Assembly: GCA_026413225.1 (NCBI GenBank)
Contig: CM048576.1
Span: 5,712,501 to 5,776,500 of the forward strand
Source of the DNA: Otis tarda
Lineage: Eukaryota > Chordata > Aves > Otidiformes > Otididae
Direction of reading: 5' to 3'
Length of the DNA: 64,000 nt
Under the pieces are notes generated by a model. That model had not been told where the DNA came from and searched no databases. It saw only the letters and a list, made by a program, of their open reading frames with translations. A program made the position numbers and the translations under genes. Below, piece by piece: positions 49,561-62,130 of the stretch (position 1 is its first letter; each line of letters opens with the position of its first letter).

Positions 49561-51654
49561 GTAGGGCACGCCATGAAATAAATAAAGAAACAACAATGAA
49601 CTATTGTCGCTAAGTCCTTTCTGACTTCACTTGTATTATGGAGATAAATTAAAGCAAGGTAAGGTACAGCTTTCTGCTGCCTGATAGCATGCACACAGCA
49701 TATAGATTAAGAGAGATACAGGGCTTTAAGTCACTTGTACAACTGCATTTGCTTCATAAATCCATACTAAAGGATGGATTAAGGGGAATTTATAATTGCA
49801 GAAGCCATATGGAGACACTGGCACTTCACTCAGTAAGTACACCTTCATTACAGTTGAAGTGCCATATATTTATCACAACCATAATTCCCAGATACAAATA
49901 GGGAAAGGACCTACTGTGTCCATGCAGAGGAGTTCTATCCACTCTATCACTTTCCCTGTGTAAAAGTGTTCTCAGCTTTAACTCCAAAGGTACATTCTGG
50001 TAAAGACAGAAGCCAAATTGCTTAGTGATAGGATAATTTCCATCCGCCTTGGGTAATGTGAACCTCGCCCCATCCAGCCTTGTCAGAGATGGGACTAGTC
50101 CTCCAGAGGCTTCTTCAAACCACAAGAAGAAACTGTGGCTCTACAGTTTCTTTCCTGAGACTGATAATGAAGAAAGCACTAAGCATAGTACAGTAGGCAG
50201 TGCCGGTAGCCGGGTACACTGAGAACTAACACTGGCATAGGTTTTAAATGCTTGTACCCACCTCAACTTGCAAAAGACAGCTATTCTATTTTCCCATGAT
50301 GATAACTACTCACCAGACATAAGAAAATAAAGCTTTATCAAATCAGCATCTCTCTGTGCAGACAAAAAAAGCCCAAGCCCAAAAGGTGTGGGGAGTCATC
50401 CATCAAATATTTGAAATGTTTAAGGTGTGGAGGATTAACTGGGTTACCAACACAAGGCTGAGCACTCCCACTTCTCTGTCTTCTCCACTGATCTTTCTCC
50501 TGCTTTCACAGGTATTTCTTACAAAGGTTGGCACTAGTAAGCATCTTCCAGTTCAATAATGTCCATTCTAGCATCTACAGCTTTGGGCATATTGTCCAAC
50601 AAGTTATTCTCTGAGAGGGGACAAGTGGGACACACATTTCTCTAGGTCCTATACAGCTCTGCTCGTTCCTTCTATGTCTATTTGCTTGTAAACAAAGAGT
50701 TGCATTCCTTCGATTCTTTAAAGCAATAGTAATTTCTAACCACGTAGCTTGCCAACAGCATTATTCTCACCATTTTAAAAGTCCCAGACACCTTTCTACC
50801 TCCCCCATTGCAGCTGCAGATCGTGAAATGGCATTTCAGCTCTAAGTCAGGCAGGATTTCAATGCACCAGCAGATTTTGGCAAATGGACTAATCCTTGCA
50901 ATACCTACAGTGAGGAACTCATCATCTGAGACTGGAAAGAATAGTTAAGCCCACAGCCTGACAGAAATGACCATGCAAGCCAGGATGAGAGCAAAGGTGA
51001 GACTATTCTCAACACATCTCATCCCATCACATTATGTAAGCAACAGTGTTCTCCTTGCAGCTGTATCTTGATGTCAGTGAGCTGTGCTTCTTACCCAAGC
51101 CCTGCCATTTTTCTTGCTCCAAAACAGCAAGTACTTTTCTTTCCCGCCACTCCTACGTGTTAGTGTTTCATTTAAAAAATGTGTTCAGCCCATTCTTGTC
51201 GCAGTGGCCGCATCAGTTCAGAAGGCACCTGGCTGTTTCTGATCCCCTGTCAGTTACAAATGCTCTGCAGTGAGAAACAGAGACAGTTTCGTAGAAGCTG
51301 TCACTTCCCTGATAAGAACTGCAGACAGGTAGCTCCAAAAGAGCCTGCTGCACTTCAGGCATGTTTTCCCAGCATACCATGAAAGCACCTTAGATCTGGC
51401 AGAAAAGAGGAACAATCATGTCACAGCCTTGCACTTGTTGTGTCAAAACACTTCTCTGGTGCTCTGAAACACTTTTTAAAGTCCTCATACAAGGACATCA
51501 ACACATTTCACTTGCTGTGACGTTCTAAGAATTTCTGCTGCTTCTCTACCGATTAGCCTCTCTCCCACAGCCTGAAGGGGCCAATAAACCGGTAATAACA
51601 TAAATCCACAGCTGGCAGCAAGTGATGCTGTGTCTGAGGGGAGGAATCCTTCAA
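49561..51654. other. Unique non-coding sequence
   Basis: No gene or repeat recognised. Frames of 60-99 codons are scattered over both strands. Confidence 0.5.
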
Positions 51655-51815
51655 CAGACTGGGTGGTGATGTGTATGTCCGCAGTCCCATTCCTAGCTCT
51701 GCCACAGGCTTCTGCAAAGACTCTTGGTGAAGCATCCAGTTCCTCTGAGTCTCTATTCCTTTTTGTAACATGGCACGGCTCCCTCCTTTGCCTGCCTAAG
51801 GTTCAGGACAAGGGC
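51655..51815 (+). repeat. MIR/CORE-SINE relic, sense
   Basis: The family order is preserved: tcctagctctgccacaggct (MIR 'cccagctctgccactgact'), a gactcttggtgaagca block (MIR 'gaccttgggcaagtcac'), ttcctctgagtctct (MIR 'ctctgtgcctcag') and tttttgtaacatgg (MIR 'tctgtaaaatgg'). A pyrimidine-rich 3' part follows to about 51815. This is a fossil SINE, transcriptionally dead as a polymerase III unit because its tRNA-like head is degraded. It lies about 125 bases from an opposite-strand MIR. Confidence 0.75.
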
Positions 51816-51939
51816 TCTCCCCATGTAGATGTTCCAGCAAAAGGAGTCTGACCTCTGCTGCGGCTGCCAAGAGTAACTGTAATATGGGAAATAGTAATGA
51901 GTCTGCCTTTCTCCCCTGCCTGGGAACTAGGTAAGGGAC

Positions 51940-52125
51940 ATCATCCCACTTGACATTAAAAGAAAAAAAGGAGGCAGAGAAAGGAGATGGGATTTGCTCC
52001 AGGTCACACAGCAGATCAGTGGCCAGGAACAGAAGCCAGCTCCCACTTCCCTTCTCAGACCCCTCTTCCTCCTGCTCTCTGCGAATCTCTTCAATGTGTA
52101 CTTTAATCACTAGACCATGTTTGTT
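51940..52125 (-). repeat. MIR/CORE-SINE relic, antisense, nearly full length
   Basis: The plus strand follows the reverse complement of MIR over nearly its whole length: atcatcccacttgacatt, a ggaggcagagaaagg block, tttgctccaggtcacacagc, agatcagtggccaggaac, agaagccagctccc, and finally ctttaatcactagaccatg. The last corresponds to the tRNA-derived head ('taaccactagaccatg'), so the element's 5' end is near 52125. The 176-codon minus-strand frame at 51796-52326 runs through this SINE and is explained by it rather than by a gene. Confidence 0.8.
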
Positions 52126-54714
52126 TTCATGGTCGTGCATTCCGCCCATAAAGCACACCCACGTGATATTGGATCCTCTTTGCCTTGGTGGGGCAGGTGG
52201 GTGGATAGCAAGGAGAAAATTATCAGTTCCCCAAGTCCTTTCCAAGTTAGGAATCCTGCTCGCCTCTGGCACTGTGAATTTCTTAGGGGGGTTCCTAGAC
52301 TTTCTGACTCCTTGTCCCACTAACACTCCCTTGTCCTAGGGGAAAGGAAGCATGCAGAGCACTTTAAACCTGAACTGGCAGAGAGGAAATTCAGTGCACT
52401 CTCTGAAGAAGACACAAAGTGATAAGAGGCTGAAATGTGCAGAGTCCTGAAGGGAGGGAGGAGATTAAAACCCTCTTCACAGCATGAGGATGCATCTACG
52501 TGTCACTGTAGTTCAGCGTGATGCGTGCTGGAAAGGCCCATGAACTCATTTGTTAGCCCATATTTGAACTCCAGAGCAAAATGAATTGGCAGCCTCCCTG
52601 CACCTCTTGCTGGGTTCCGAGCAGAACTTTCTATTTGAAAATACAGCACCTTGTGCAAATAGGCTTCCTTTATCTCCAGCATGAAGGAGTGGAGGGGATT
52701 GTGCTTTATTTTGACACAGCAGCTTGCAGGGCCAGAAGGCTCAAGAGAAAAGATTATCAGAAAAAAACTGGCTTCAGCCAAACAAAGGAAATGATATTTT
52801 AGAAGCAGGAGCCCTGAGGACAGCAACACTGCACTAGAGGGAAGCAGTGGAGGTAACAGAGCAGGGCAGAAGCAGTGAGTGGCAGAAGCTCTGCTGCTTC
52901 CATTCCCAAGAAAGATGCATATGACAGGACCAGCCCAAGGAGCAGAGTGCGGCGTGTCCCACGGGGAGGGGGCCTGGAAGGGAGAGGCAGGCAAAGCTTG
53001 ACTATGATTTGTAAGTATTTCAAGTTTTGACCCTTAAAGGCTCAGTTGTATGAGTCAACACCTTTTCCATTTAATAATTAAATGTTTTTAATAATAAATA
53101 CTGTCTACTTTCCTGACAATCCTTTGTGGGGATAGCATGCAGACTGTGTTTACTTCACCTCTTCTAGATTTATCTTGCAACTGTAAAGGCTGGTTTACAC
53201 TGGCAGCTACACTGTCAGCTCTGGAGCTCCTGCAAGACTGCCAGGGCAAATATGTCTTCCCACAAGCAGGAAGAAATCCAGGCCCAACCATCCTTTCACT
53301 ACAGTTCACTGGTTAGAGACTATGGGAAGGAGGAAGTCTGCTTTTGGGGAGTCACGGTTCAGCAAGAGAGCACTCTGCAAGAGCTGGGCCATGACCACAT
53401 CTGTAAGGGCAGCTCTGCCCATGGGAATTAGGAGTTTCATGATCCACAGGGCAATGTAAAGTGGCATTGTCTGTTAGCCAGAAACTAGATGCATAAAATA
53501 GTTTTCTTTTGGCACTGGAGGGGAATCTTGGGTCCTTCCTTCACCTGCAGACAGGTTTATCTCCACGTTTGGGAAGTCTTAGCTTCACCTCCATGTTGCA
53601 TCAATGTCAGATTCTTCTGCTCTACTCAATGAAATCCAAAAGACTAGGGAGCCTGCAGGGAAACCTCTCACCAAGACCACTCCCTGAAGAGAAAGACCTC
53701 AAAAAGAGGCAGGAAATGTGTTTAGTAGAGCTGATGACAGTTTTCCAAAAGGTGCTTTCAGTCAATGTTTACTAAAGCATCACTAGCATTGCACACAATG
53801 CGATGACAACCCAGCAATAAAAATATGGCAAAGCATTGGAATGGCAACAAAAGATACTGCTGCAATCTTTCCTGCTTTCCCTAAAACCAGCTGTACCTGT
53901 AGTCTTATTAGTGCACCAAATAAAAAAAAGAAGCCACCGAATTACCAGAATGTGTGCTTGAATACTATTAAGATTAACAAAGATCAGCGTAATAAATTAT
54001 AGATACACTAACTACAGAATCACTCTGTGGAGAGGAAGGGTGCAGTGAAACTGCTGATGTCTTCAGCGGTGGGTGTCCTTCCTGCTACTCCTTGGCAAAC
54101 AGCCATCCAACACTGAGCAGCCCTCACAAGAATATTCAACAAGCTTTGTTACCAGTGGATAACAATCTGAACAAAGAAAACCCAGATTTAGCTCAACTGA
54201 GCTGAACTTTATCTCCAAGACCTCCTCTGACACATCACCATAGCAACAGGAAGGCCTGTGCTAGAAAAGGTGCTGACTTCTTTCTACCCTTCATCTTTGG
54301 TTCTTTAAACCATCACTTTTTCACCACAGCCAAAATTTTCTGGGAAAATAAGATGGGATAGGGACATGGAAAGAAAGATATTTGGTGAGGCAGAGCTTGG
54401 CAGGTTTTAAGGCAGATAACCTGTGCCTGTTCCTGGCAGTCCTGCACACTTCTGTCCCTGAGATGTCATTTGCATAGTGGTACCTTGCTCGCTGTAAGCT
54501 TTGGACTTTCTTGTAAAAAATTCCTCATGTAACTTACAATTCACTTCAGAAGGTCTGAGCGAGGATGAAACTCTTGTCGTCACGCACAAGTGTTTTTCTT
54601 GTGAACTGAAGTGTAGTAATTGGAGCTAGCGGGCTTTGAAGCTCACTGTCTTCCTCAGAAGTGTGTAGATTCCCCAGGGATGAGTTCATGCAGCTGGGCA
54701 CCTTGTCCCATCAG
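52126..54714. other. Unique non-coding sequence
   Basis: The minus-strand frame at 52503-52994 (163 codons) has no recognisable domain and is crossed by frames on both strands. A small perfect hairpin CATTTAA-TAA-TTAAATG lies at 53068-53084. An A run lies near 53922-53930. No repeat was identified. Confidence 0.5.
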
Positions 54715-55015
54715 CTGCCATGCTTATTTGTAACCGAATCAAAGCTAATAAAGGAGCAACATTTTACAGAGATGACTTTCGTATTGTTTCACTGGCTGAT
54801 GAGAAGCTGGTGAGTTCAATTAGAAATATGGCCCAAAATTGCCCTTTAACAATATGGAGTCTACATGTTTGCTTGAGATGCATATTAAAAAAAAACCCTA
54901 CAGTCATTATGACATCAGATCCTGTAAATCTGATCTCTCTTGGATACTAATGCCAGCAGCTCGTTGCAGTTAATCGCAACTTTTACTTGCAGACTGTAAA
55001 TTATATAATCTCTCT
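54715..55015. promoter_or_regulatory. Candidate conserved non-coding element / enhancer-like segment
   Basis: A 300-base complex AT-rich stretch with a CAATTAG core (54818-54824), a CRE-like TGACATCA (54910-54917), an A9 run interrupting an otherwise balanced sequence, and a TTAATCGC site near its end. The plus frame at 54720-54950 has no family resemblance. The texture resembles vertebrate conserved non-coding elements. The call is inference. Confidence 0.25.
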
Positions 55016-58000
55016 ATGAAAGAGGTTTCTGATGTAGAGTACTATGTAAATATTTACGTTATTTCTGTGGAGGAATGCCTTGCAATCAAACAAACCACAC
55101 AAAGGCAAATGAACTCATCAAAAGAAACCACAACTGAAAAGCAAACACTAAAAAAGAAAAGAAAAAAAGCCTCCCATCTGAGAGAACCTCGGGCCCAGGT
55201 GGCGCTGGGGTTTTTCTCAAGAGAATATCCATTTTCTGGTTTGCAGGTGCTTCTAGGTTACTAACAGGTTGGGAAACCTGGCCCACTCCATCTTAAATCT
55301 CAGGACTCTGATTTTCATGGAAGTACACTGTTTTGTCAAGCACTAATGAGAAGAAAGGCTGTATTTACTGACATAGTTGTTACAAAGTAGCCAGGACACA
55401 ATCACCACTCACACTCAAACGCAGCAACTGTCAGCTGTTGTCCTTTGTAAAGTTCAGACCTGCTCTGAACCAAATATTTTGTCTCCTGGTCACAGTTTAC
55501 AGTCTTCATTCCTAAATGTTTGGTAGCAGGAGAAAGGGAAAGTCTGTGTTTTGTCAGTTATGGTTCCTTTATGTTAGATTCATTTTTTAACACTGTCAAA
55601 TACCCCCAGCACCAAAATAACATTAAAACTTTGTAGGAAGCTTGCTGCTGACATCAAGAAATGTAATTACGTTTATTTATATTCTAACTCCAAATGTTAA
55701 GCAATTTTTTTCATTATAGATAATAACAAGGACTCAATGGGCAACAGATGTACTCACATTTGGACACTGAACTGTTTCTGATAGCACACTGTGAGTCTGA
55801 TCATTATTCCAGAAAAATCACTGTCAAACCTATATTGACTAGAATAGCAGAAGACAGATCCCAACCTGAGCATTTCGTTTTTGGTCATTTTGATTTCTCC
55901 CTGAAAGAAAATGCATCAGGATTGTGTCGGTCTGTCTTCAAAGCTCCAGATTTTCTACTGGACCTCTTGGCTTTCCATCAGTGTCCATTCCTTTTGGAAA
56001 GGGCTGCATCCATTTTTGGACTTAGAGCAGAGAGGTTTTTACATCAAGAGGGAAAGAGGGTGGTACACATAAGTCAGGAGAACCTGTTCTTCCTACAACC
56101 GTAACAATGCAGGTAAGGTTCCCATTGACTTCACTTGACTTGAAGGAACTGTTTTGTCTAAAGAAATTTAAGGCTTTTTCAGGCAAAATTCTCATCTGCC
56201 ATGCCCAACTTTGATTAAGGAAACTTTCAGAGAAAGGGTAAGTAATTTCTTCTTTTTCTCTTCTCTAAGACATTTTGCTCATCTGTCAGAATGTAGTATT
56301 CCACATTTTTTTCTAGACCCAGTAGTTTAGGGGTTTCAAAAGGACTTTAGTTGCTCAGGAACTGGTGATGAAATTCAGCCCTGTATTTGGTTAACACAAG
56401 GCTCGTGCTTCTCAGGGAAACTGGGATTTAAGGCCTTGGGTACGTTCCTTGTTCTTGGGGGAATTCTGTTTGAAGGAACAATGAATCAAATCTGTTTACA
56501 AAACTCATCTTCTAGCCCTTGATATTTCACCTAGGAGAGGAAAGCCAAATAACTTTAAAATGGTGACTTTGTCTGGCTTCCCTGTTTACGTTTGTCCAAA
56601 CTCTCCAAAAGAAACAGAGCCAATTCTGCATTTCCAGAACAATACATATGTTAGATTGCAACCAGGGATCTTGCTTTTAGTTTAAACTACCTGGCACGTG
56701 AAGAAAGTTGCTACTGACCACTCACATCTGGACTTGCTAGCAAGTGTTTTTTAAAGCAAAAATACTATTTCAGTAAATCAGCATGATCTTAAAGTAGAAG
56801 AGATGATCACCAGACAGCATACAGAAGAATAAGACCTTTGAAGAGCAATGAGACCTAGGGAGATAATGAAAAACAGTCTGTACTGTCTGCTTTTTTTTTT
56901 GTGCAAAAGAACAATTCTTAGCAGCTTTAGATATACATTAACGGTAGACTACAGCCTATGCACTAAATATAGAAACAGGCTGCCTGCCCAGCATGGAATT
57001 TCCCAGGGGTTTTGCTTGATCACAGTAACAGAAGCTGTCAGCACCAGCAATCAATATCCAGAGTCACTGGACTAACCAAAAGTGCTCGTGTCTCGTCAGC
57101 CCTTTGGTATCTGGTTTGGCAAAACTCCATACCAGCAAAATGTAGCAAAGAGACAGAGCTCTTTATGGTTGGAGAGATGCTAGGAGAGACAAACACAGCT
57201 ATAGCAGAGAAAAATAGATTTAATAACTGGACTTAAGGTCTTCCATTATATTCTCTTCACCAAAATCATTGATTTATTCACACACCAGGGGATCACCCAG
57301 AACAGCTTCCATCCACATATCTATTCCTAATGCATTAACTAAGTACTCTTTAACTAACCATTTTGTTTCAGAAAGTTCTTCTTTTGAATGATCTTCTCTT
57401 TCTTTTTTCTTCTTTTCTCTATGTAACAGCTAAGTTTCAGCTATTGTTTTTTCCTCAGTTGCCCAGCTTTTGGGAATGGAGTTTTTGAGTGACTGTGACC
57501 ATAACCTGAGTACTGTCTTCTCACAGAAACCCGTACACCTCAGACTGGATGTTTAGAACCAGTGGCCACAGCAGTAAGCAAAAGAATTTGTGATGAAAGT
57601 AGCTCACTCAGGACTCAACAAATTAGGACTGAAGCAGAAATGTAATGTAAAGCCCCAGTTTCCTTCTTTCACTTAAGTTCCTCTTGGGAGAAATACAGCA
57701 AGTAGCATAGTAGGACCAGGATTAAAGCAACAACACAGGAAAGCTGACATGTGAGACCAAATATCTATATCCCTGCAGGAAACTGGATTTCATCGTGATG
57801 ATACGAATTATAACTACCTTTCCTTGCCAAGGGACTTTGGAAGTTATAAATTTCCAGGGCAAAATAGAAATGACCTTCATCTCTGCACAGCATATCAGAC
57901 TGCTCTCTTTCCTCCAGTGTAGGGCCCTACACTTACTCAAGATTATCATACACATCTCAGAATCCATACACTGATGGATGAGCCTATGCTAAGGTGAATT

Positions 58001-60480
58001 TGAGTTTGTCAGACCAGGCAGAGCTGTGGTACAATGGCTTAATTAATTCGTGAGAAAATGCAAGGAATGCACTCAGGAGCTCTGAAAACATGACTGATAG
58101 GTTTGTGTAGAAAAGCCTGGAGTGTAAAAGCAAGAGAAGATGGGGGAACTAAAAGGAGCAGTAGGCAGAAGATGGTGCTGTGACTCTCCAGGAAGCCAAA
58201 AGCCTGGAACAACCAATCCTCAGAACCACTCCAAAAAAACCCCACAGAGCAGCACTGGCATGTCTGGCAAACGCTGAAACAAAAATGTCACCACCTTGCC
58301 AAGCTGGCAGAGAGAGGCATGATGTATGATCGTTATAATGAACCCTGGCTAACACTAGTGCATCCTTAGCACAGGCTGGTAAGGGAGCAAGGACCATTCC
58401 TCCATTAACCCTGCCCCACAGCTCTAAGTGCAAGCTGGCAGTGCTTCTTCATGTGTTATAATTTCCATACCAGTGTCACCAAAGTCAGGAATCGAAACTC
58501 CGCATCCCAGCCCAATCCAAGACCTGAAATCTCAAAGGTCCAATGGGGACAAGTAAGTAAACCACAGCCTGACGATGAAGGGACTTGCAATGGATATGCC
58601 TGTCCTAAAAACATACCTCATATATACGCACCAGATGAGGCTGGGCTGGAACAATCCAGAGTGTCTCCAGATCACTGCAAGGTACCTATCAGGGTCATAA
58701 GAAACCTTCCTCTCACAGATGATGGGGAGAGGTACATTAAAACAAGAATAGGGAAGAAAAGTGGCTCCTCAGTTACTGACCAAAGACATGGCTAGAGATT
58801 CAGTCGCCAAAAGCAATTTCTGCTCTTACTCTAGCCATCAGCACACTTCAGGCAATGAGTAGAGATGAGGGTAAGAATGTGGCTGGCTGCAAAGCAGCAG
58901 AACTTGGCTGTCTCAGCATGCTCAGCAGTGACCTCTTTACATAGCAGCTACAGGCACTAATAACTAATGCCTTGGTCAAGAGTGTCCCTTAACCCATGCA
59001 GCATCTGTAGCTGACAAGCATCTTTCCTGCACTTTTCAAACTACTGCTTAAATGGTTCTGTCACTGACCTTCCTGCAAGTCACAGTTTCACATCATGTAT
59101 GCAGAGACAGATCTAGCCCCTCACCCCTTCACCAGAGTACCCGCTGGCTATTCCATTTCATGTGTAGGGTCACTGAGAGAGGATGAATCACGATTTTTGT
59201 TTTCAGATGTTACAGCTAGTGGCAGAGAGATATCAGTAAGATGTTTTTGAAAGCAAAGCTACAAACATCAGGCAAGTGTTTCTCACCAGTTGAGAGCTGA
59301 ATTGGAAAAACACAGCCACAGGAGAGACCCTGAGCCTTATGGCAGTACGCATTCACCCTCAAAGCAAATCTTACTCAAAAACAGTAGCAAAATTTACACC
59401 AAATTTACAATTTTGCCTCTTGCCATTTCTCTGTTCTTGCATTTAAAACATGCTCAGTATCTTATAAACTCACTTGGGTTTGTACCTTCAGAGTCTGCAG
59501 ATCATTCAGGGCTGAGACACTCTCTTGCCTCCATGGCATGCTAGGTGTAGTGAACTCCTGGCACGCAGTAGCACCTGGCATTGTATGCAGGATCTCAAGT
59601 AGAAAAGACCATGGTGTCGTGCTCTGGTTGTCCTCCACCAAGAATGACATAAGCTCGTGTGTTCAGAGATTCTTATTCCAAAGGGCTTCCAGTTGTTTTC
59701 CAGGAAAAAGCACCTGTTCAGGGATACAGAGAAATGTCAGGGCATTCATCAGGAACAGCAGTATAGAAAAGGCAAAACACGACTTCTAAAAATGGCTCTG
59801 CCACAAACAGGAAGGATGGGCAATTATTTCAGTACCTTCATGAGAAGACAAAAGCAGCATTCCCCACTGCTCTTGCAGCAGGGCATCTTGGCATCTTTAG
59901 ACGGAGCCCAGAACTCCAACAAGTCAGTGGGAATCTTTCTGTTTGCCTCAGTGAAGTTTGGACCACCACCACATTAGATGCAGTGTTAAGAACCTCAGAT
60001 TTACACTGCTGCAAAAGCTGGACATGAGCTTGCCCTATCCTAGCTCTCAGCTTTACTTGGTGTAACATCGGAATGGCAGAAACACTAGACATGTTTCAGT
60101 AACTTCTTGTATGTCTATAGTCAATTTAACAAATTTTATGCTTTGAGTACCTCCACAATAACACAGTAAAATTCTGGCTCAGGCAGCTGTTTGGAATTGC
60201 ATTTTACTAGCCTGCCAGAATGCAGTCTGCTGGTAACAAATTCTGAACTTTTCCGAGTTGGCCTATGTCACTTTCCGCAGAGAGAGTGAAACTTTCCATT
60301 TTTAACTCTATTCTTTTTCTATTGTATTGTATTTGTTTCTCTGGAAAGTCAAGCAACTTAGGGTACACTCTAATGGAATTGAATCTTACAGAAAGTCTCG
60401 CAGAGTTGCAAGAGGCTAAACCAATGAAAATTGGAAGCCATTATCTTTCAAATACCAGAAAATTTGTTGTTCTAATTAAT
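55016..60480. other. Unique non-coding sequence
   Basis: About 5.5 kb with no recognised gene, RNA gene or repeat. The plus frames at 55748-56104 (118 codons) and 58451-58795 (114 codons) have no domain, no paralogue within the window, and no splice-site arrangement I could support. Confidence 0.5.
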
Positions 60481-60499
60481 GGTTGATGTCAGGGATACA

Positions 60500-60600
60500 T
60501 GCTTTAATGCAATACATCATTAATGAGATGCTAAATTACTAGCAATATTCCCGTTCCTTACTAAATACTTTGGCTAATTAGAATAGGAAGATTTCACAGG
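60500..60600. promoter_or_regulatory. Homeodomain-site cluster, candidate regulatory element
   Basis: TTTAATGC, TAATGAG (60521-60527) and the perfect palindrome CTAATTAG (60574-60581) occur within 80 bases of non-repetitive AT-rich DNA. The density of ATTA cores is suggestive of a homeodomain-bound element but not diagnostic. Confidence 0.22.
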
Positions 60601-61580
60601 CTGAAGCACTGTGATGTACTGCAGAAGGTTGCAGCAGAAGGCGGCAGGCAATTAGACCGGCCACTCAGCAAGTCTGTTCTGCTCAGCCACAGGATCGCAT
60701 CGCTGCCAAAGTCAAGGAACTTGAGGCTCCTGAGCTCTCTAGAGCCTTTTTTCTACCTGTACGTATGTAAAATAAAAGTGAAAACTCTAATTATGATGGT
60801 GACAAAGACCATGAAAATTGTTATTTCCAAAGTGGCTTCCATGGCTGCCAGTCACGCCTGAGAACCAACTTCGTTAGTTTCTGTGTAAATACACAGCAAA
60901 GCCACATTGTGTAAAAACCCTGGGGCAATTGGCTCAGAACAATACATTTCAGAAATGCAAGTATGAAATACAGGTCCTTTTCTTCCATGCCTCACTTGCA
61001 GTGATCATACAATACTTGTACATGTCATTACAGAAGACTGACTGGGAGTTTCCCCACTGTTCGTGTGACCTTCAGGTAGTATCTTCCTGAGCAGAAAGCA
61101 AGTTGCTTTTTTTCTCCAAGCAGCACATTCCCGTGCTGTGAGCCTGGAATGCTGCACTGCAGAATGGAACAGCCAGTTCCAGCAGCACTGAGTGCTACCA
61201 TTGCTATTCACGGTGCATCCTACTTTATTTTCCTTATATAATAGGCATAATGCGGGAAGCAAATGCCATGGCTAGACCATTTCAAGGGCTCTGTTTTTTA
61301 CTGATCTGAATGTCACAAGTTTACTGTGAAGAATTTATACCAGTCAGCCACTGAAGCAGGGAACGCTACTGGCAACACCCTAGATGTGCAGTGAGATGGA
61401 GAGACAGGCAGGCAGCCCACACAGCAATCTCCTTCCTTCAGTGAACTGGTGGGAATAATAATACGTTAATCAGTTTACAGAACAAACTTTCTGTGAGCAG
61501 CACAGTCTGTGTGCACTCCTGTCCACCTGCAGCGGTGTGCTTTGAGTTGTGACCCCGTCCACTTTTGCAGGTTAAACAGT
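60601..61580. other. Unique non-coding sequence
   Basis: No gene or repeat was recognised. The antisense frame at 61005-61262 has no domain. Confidence 0.5.
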
Positions 61581-62130
61581 GAGATGAAGCTCACACCAGA
61601 ACAAGGGAATCCTCCTCAAGCAGCACGAGGTGTGAACGGCATGTTCTGCTGCTACGTGTTGGCCTGCTGTCACAGTGATAGGACTAGAGGTGTCAGCCTA
61701 ATGACAAAGTATAAACCCTGTGTTCTTACCTTACAAAGCGACCATAATAAATTAATAACATTAAAGATCCCATAATGTTATACATGGCGAATACAGTGTT
61801 GATATAATTATCTTGGCAAAGGCCCAAGCCAGGTAATTATCCTCTGCTTCCCTTGATTTGTTCTGCGTGGGCAATGGCTTGAACAATTCTTCTGTGGCGA
61901 TGCTGTTAGGAGCTGTTAGCTATCAGTGCCCTCGCAAGCCACCCCGAAGCCAAACATGGTGCCTTTAAGGTTTGTTCTCTTCCCTTATTTACAAAAACAT
62001 GTTTGATTTCAAATGACATCTTTGCTTAAAGATCAGTATTCAAGAGAGAAATGTGTTGAAGCACTCATCTGTGATTGTTTACGTCAAGCACTGACCAAGC
62101 AGCTGACAAGGGCTCTTTGTAACGCTAGAG
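61580..62130. promoter_or_regulatory. Best candidate conserved non-coding element, with dyad-symmetric motifs
   Basis: A 550-base complex stretch free of simple repeats. It contains a perfect 9-bp inverted repeat ATAACATTA / TAATGTTAT (61755-61763 and 61773-61781). It also contains a second dyad, ATAATTA / TAATTAT (61804-61810 and 61834-61840), enclosing NFI-like half-sites TTGGC and GCCA around GGCCC. Downstream are ATTTGAAATC-like and forkhead-like TGTTTAC motifs (near 62077). The plus frame 61509-61775 over its left part shows no protein family. The combination suggests an enhancer. Activity and conservation remain inference. Confidence 0.35.

Noticed and set aside
51796-52326. 176-codon minus-strand frame
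   Set aside because: It runs through an antisense MIR SINE and part of a sense MIR; no protein family resemblance.
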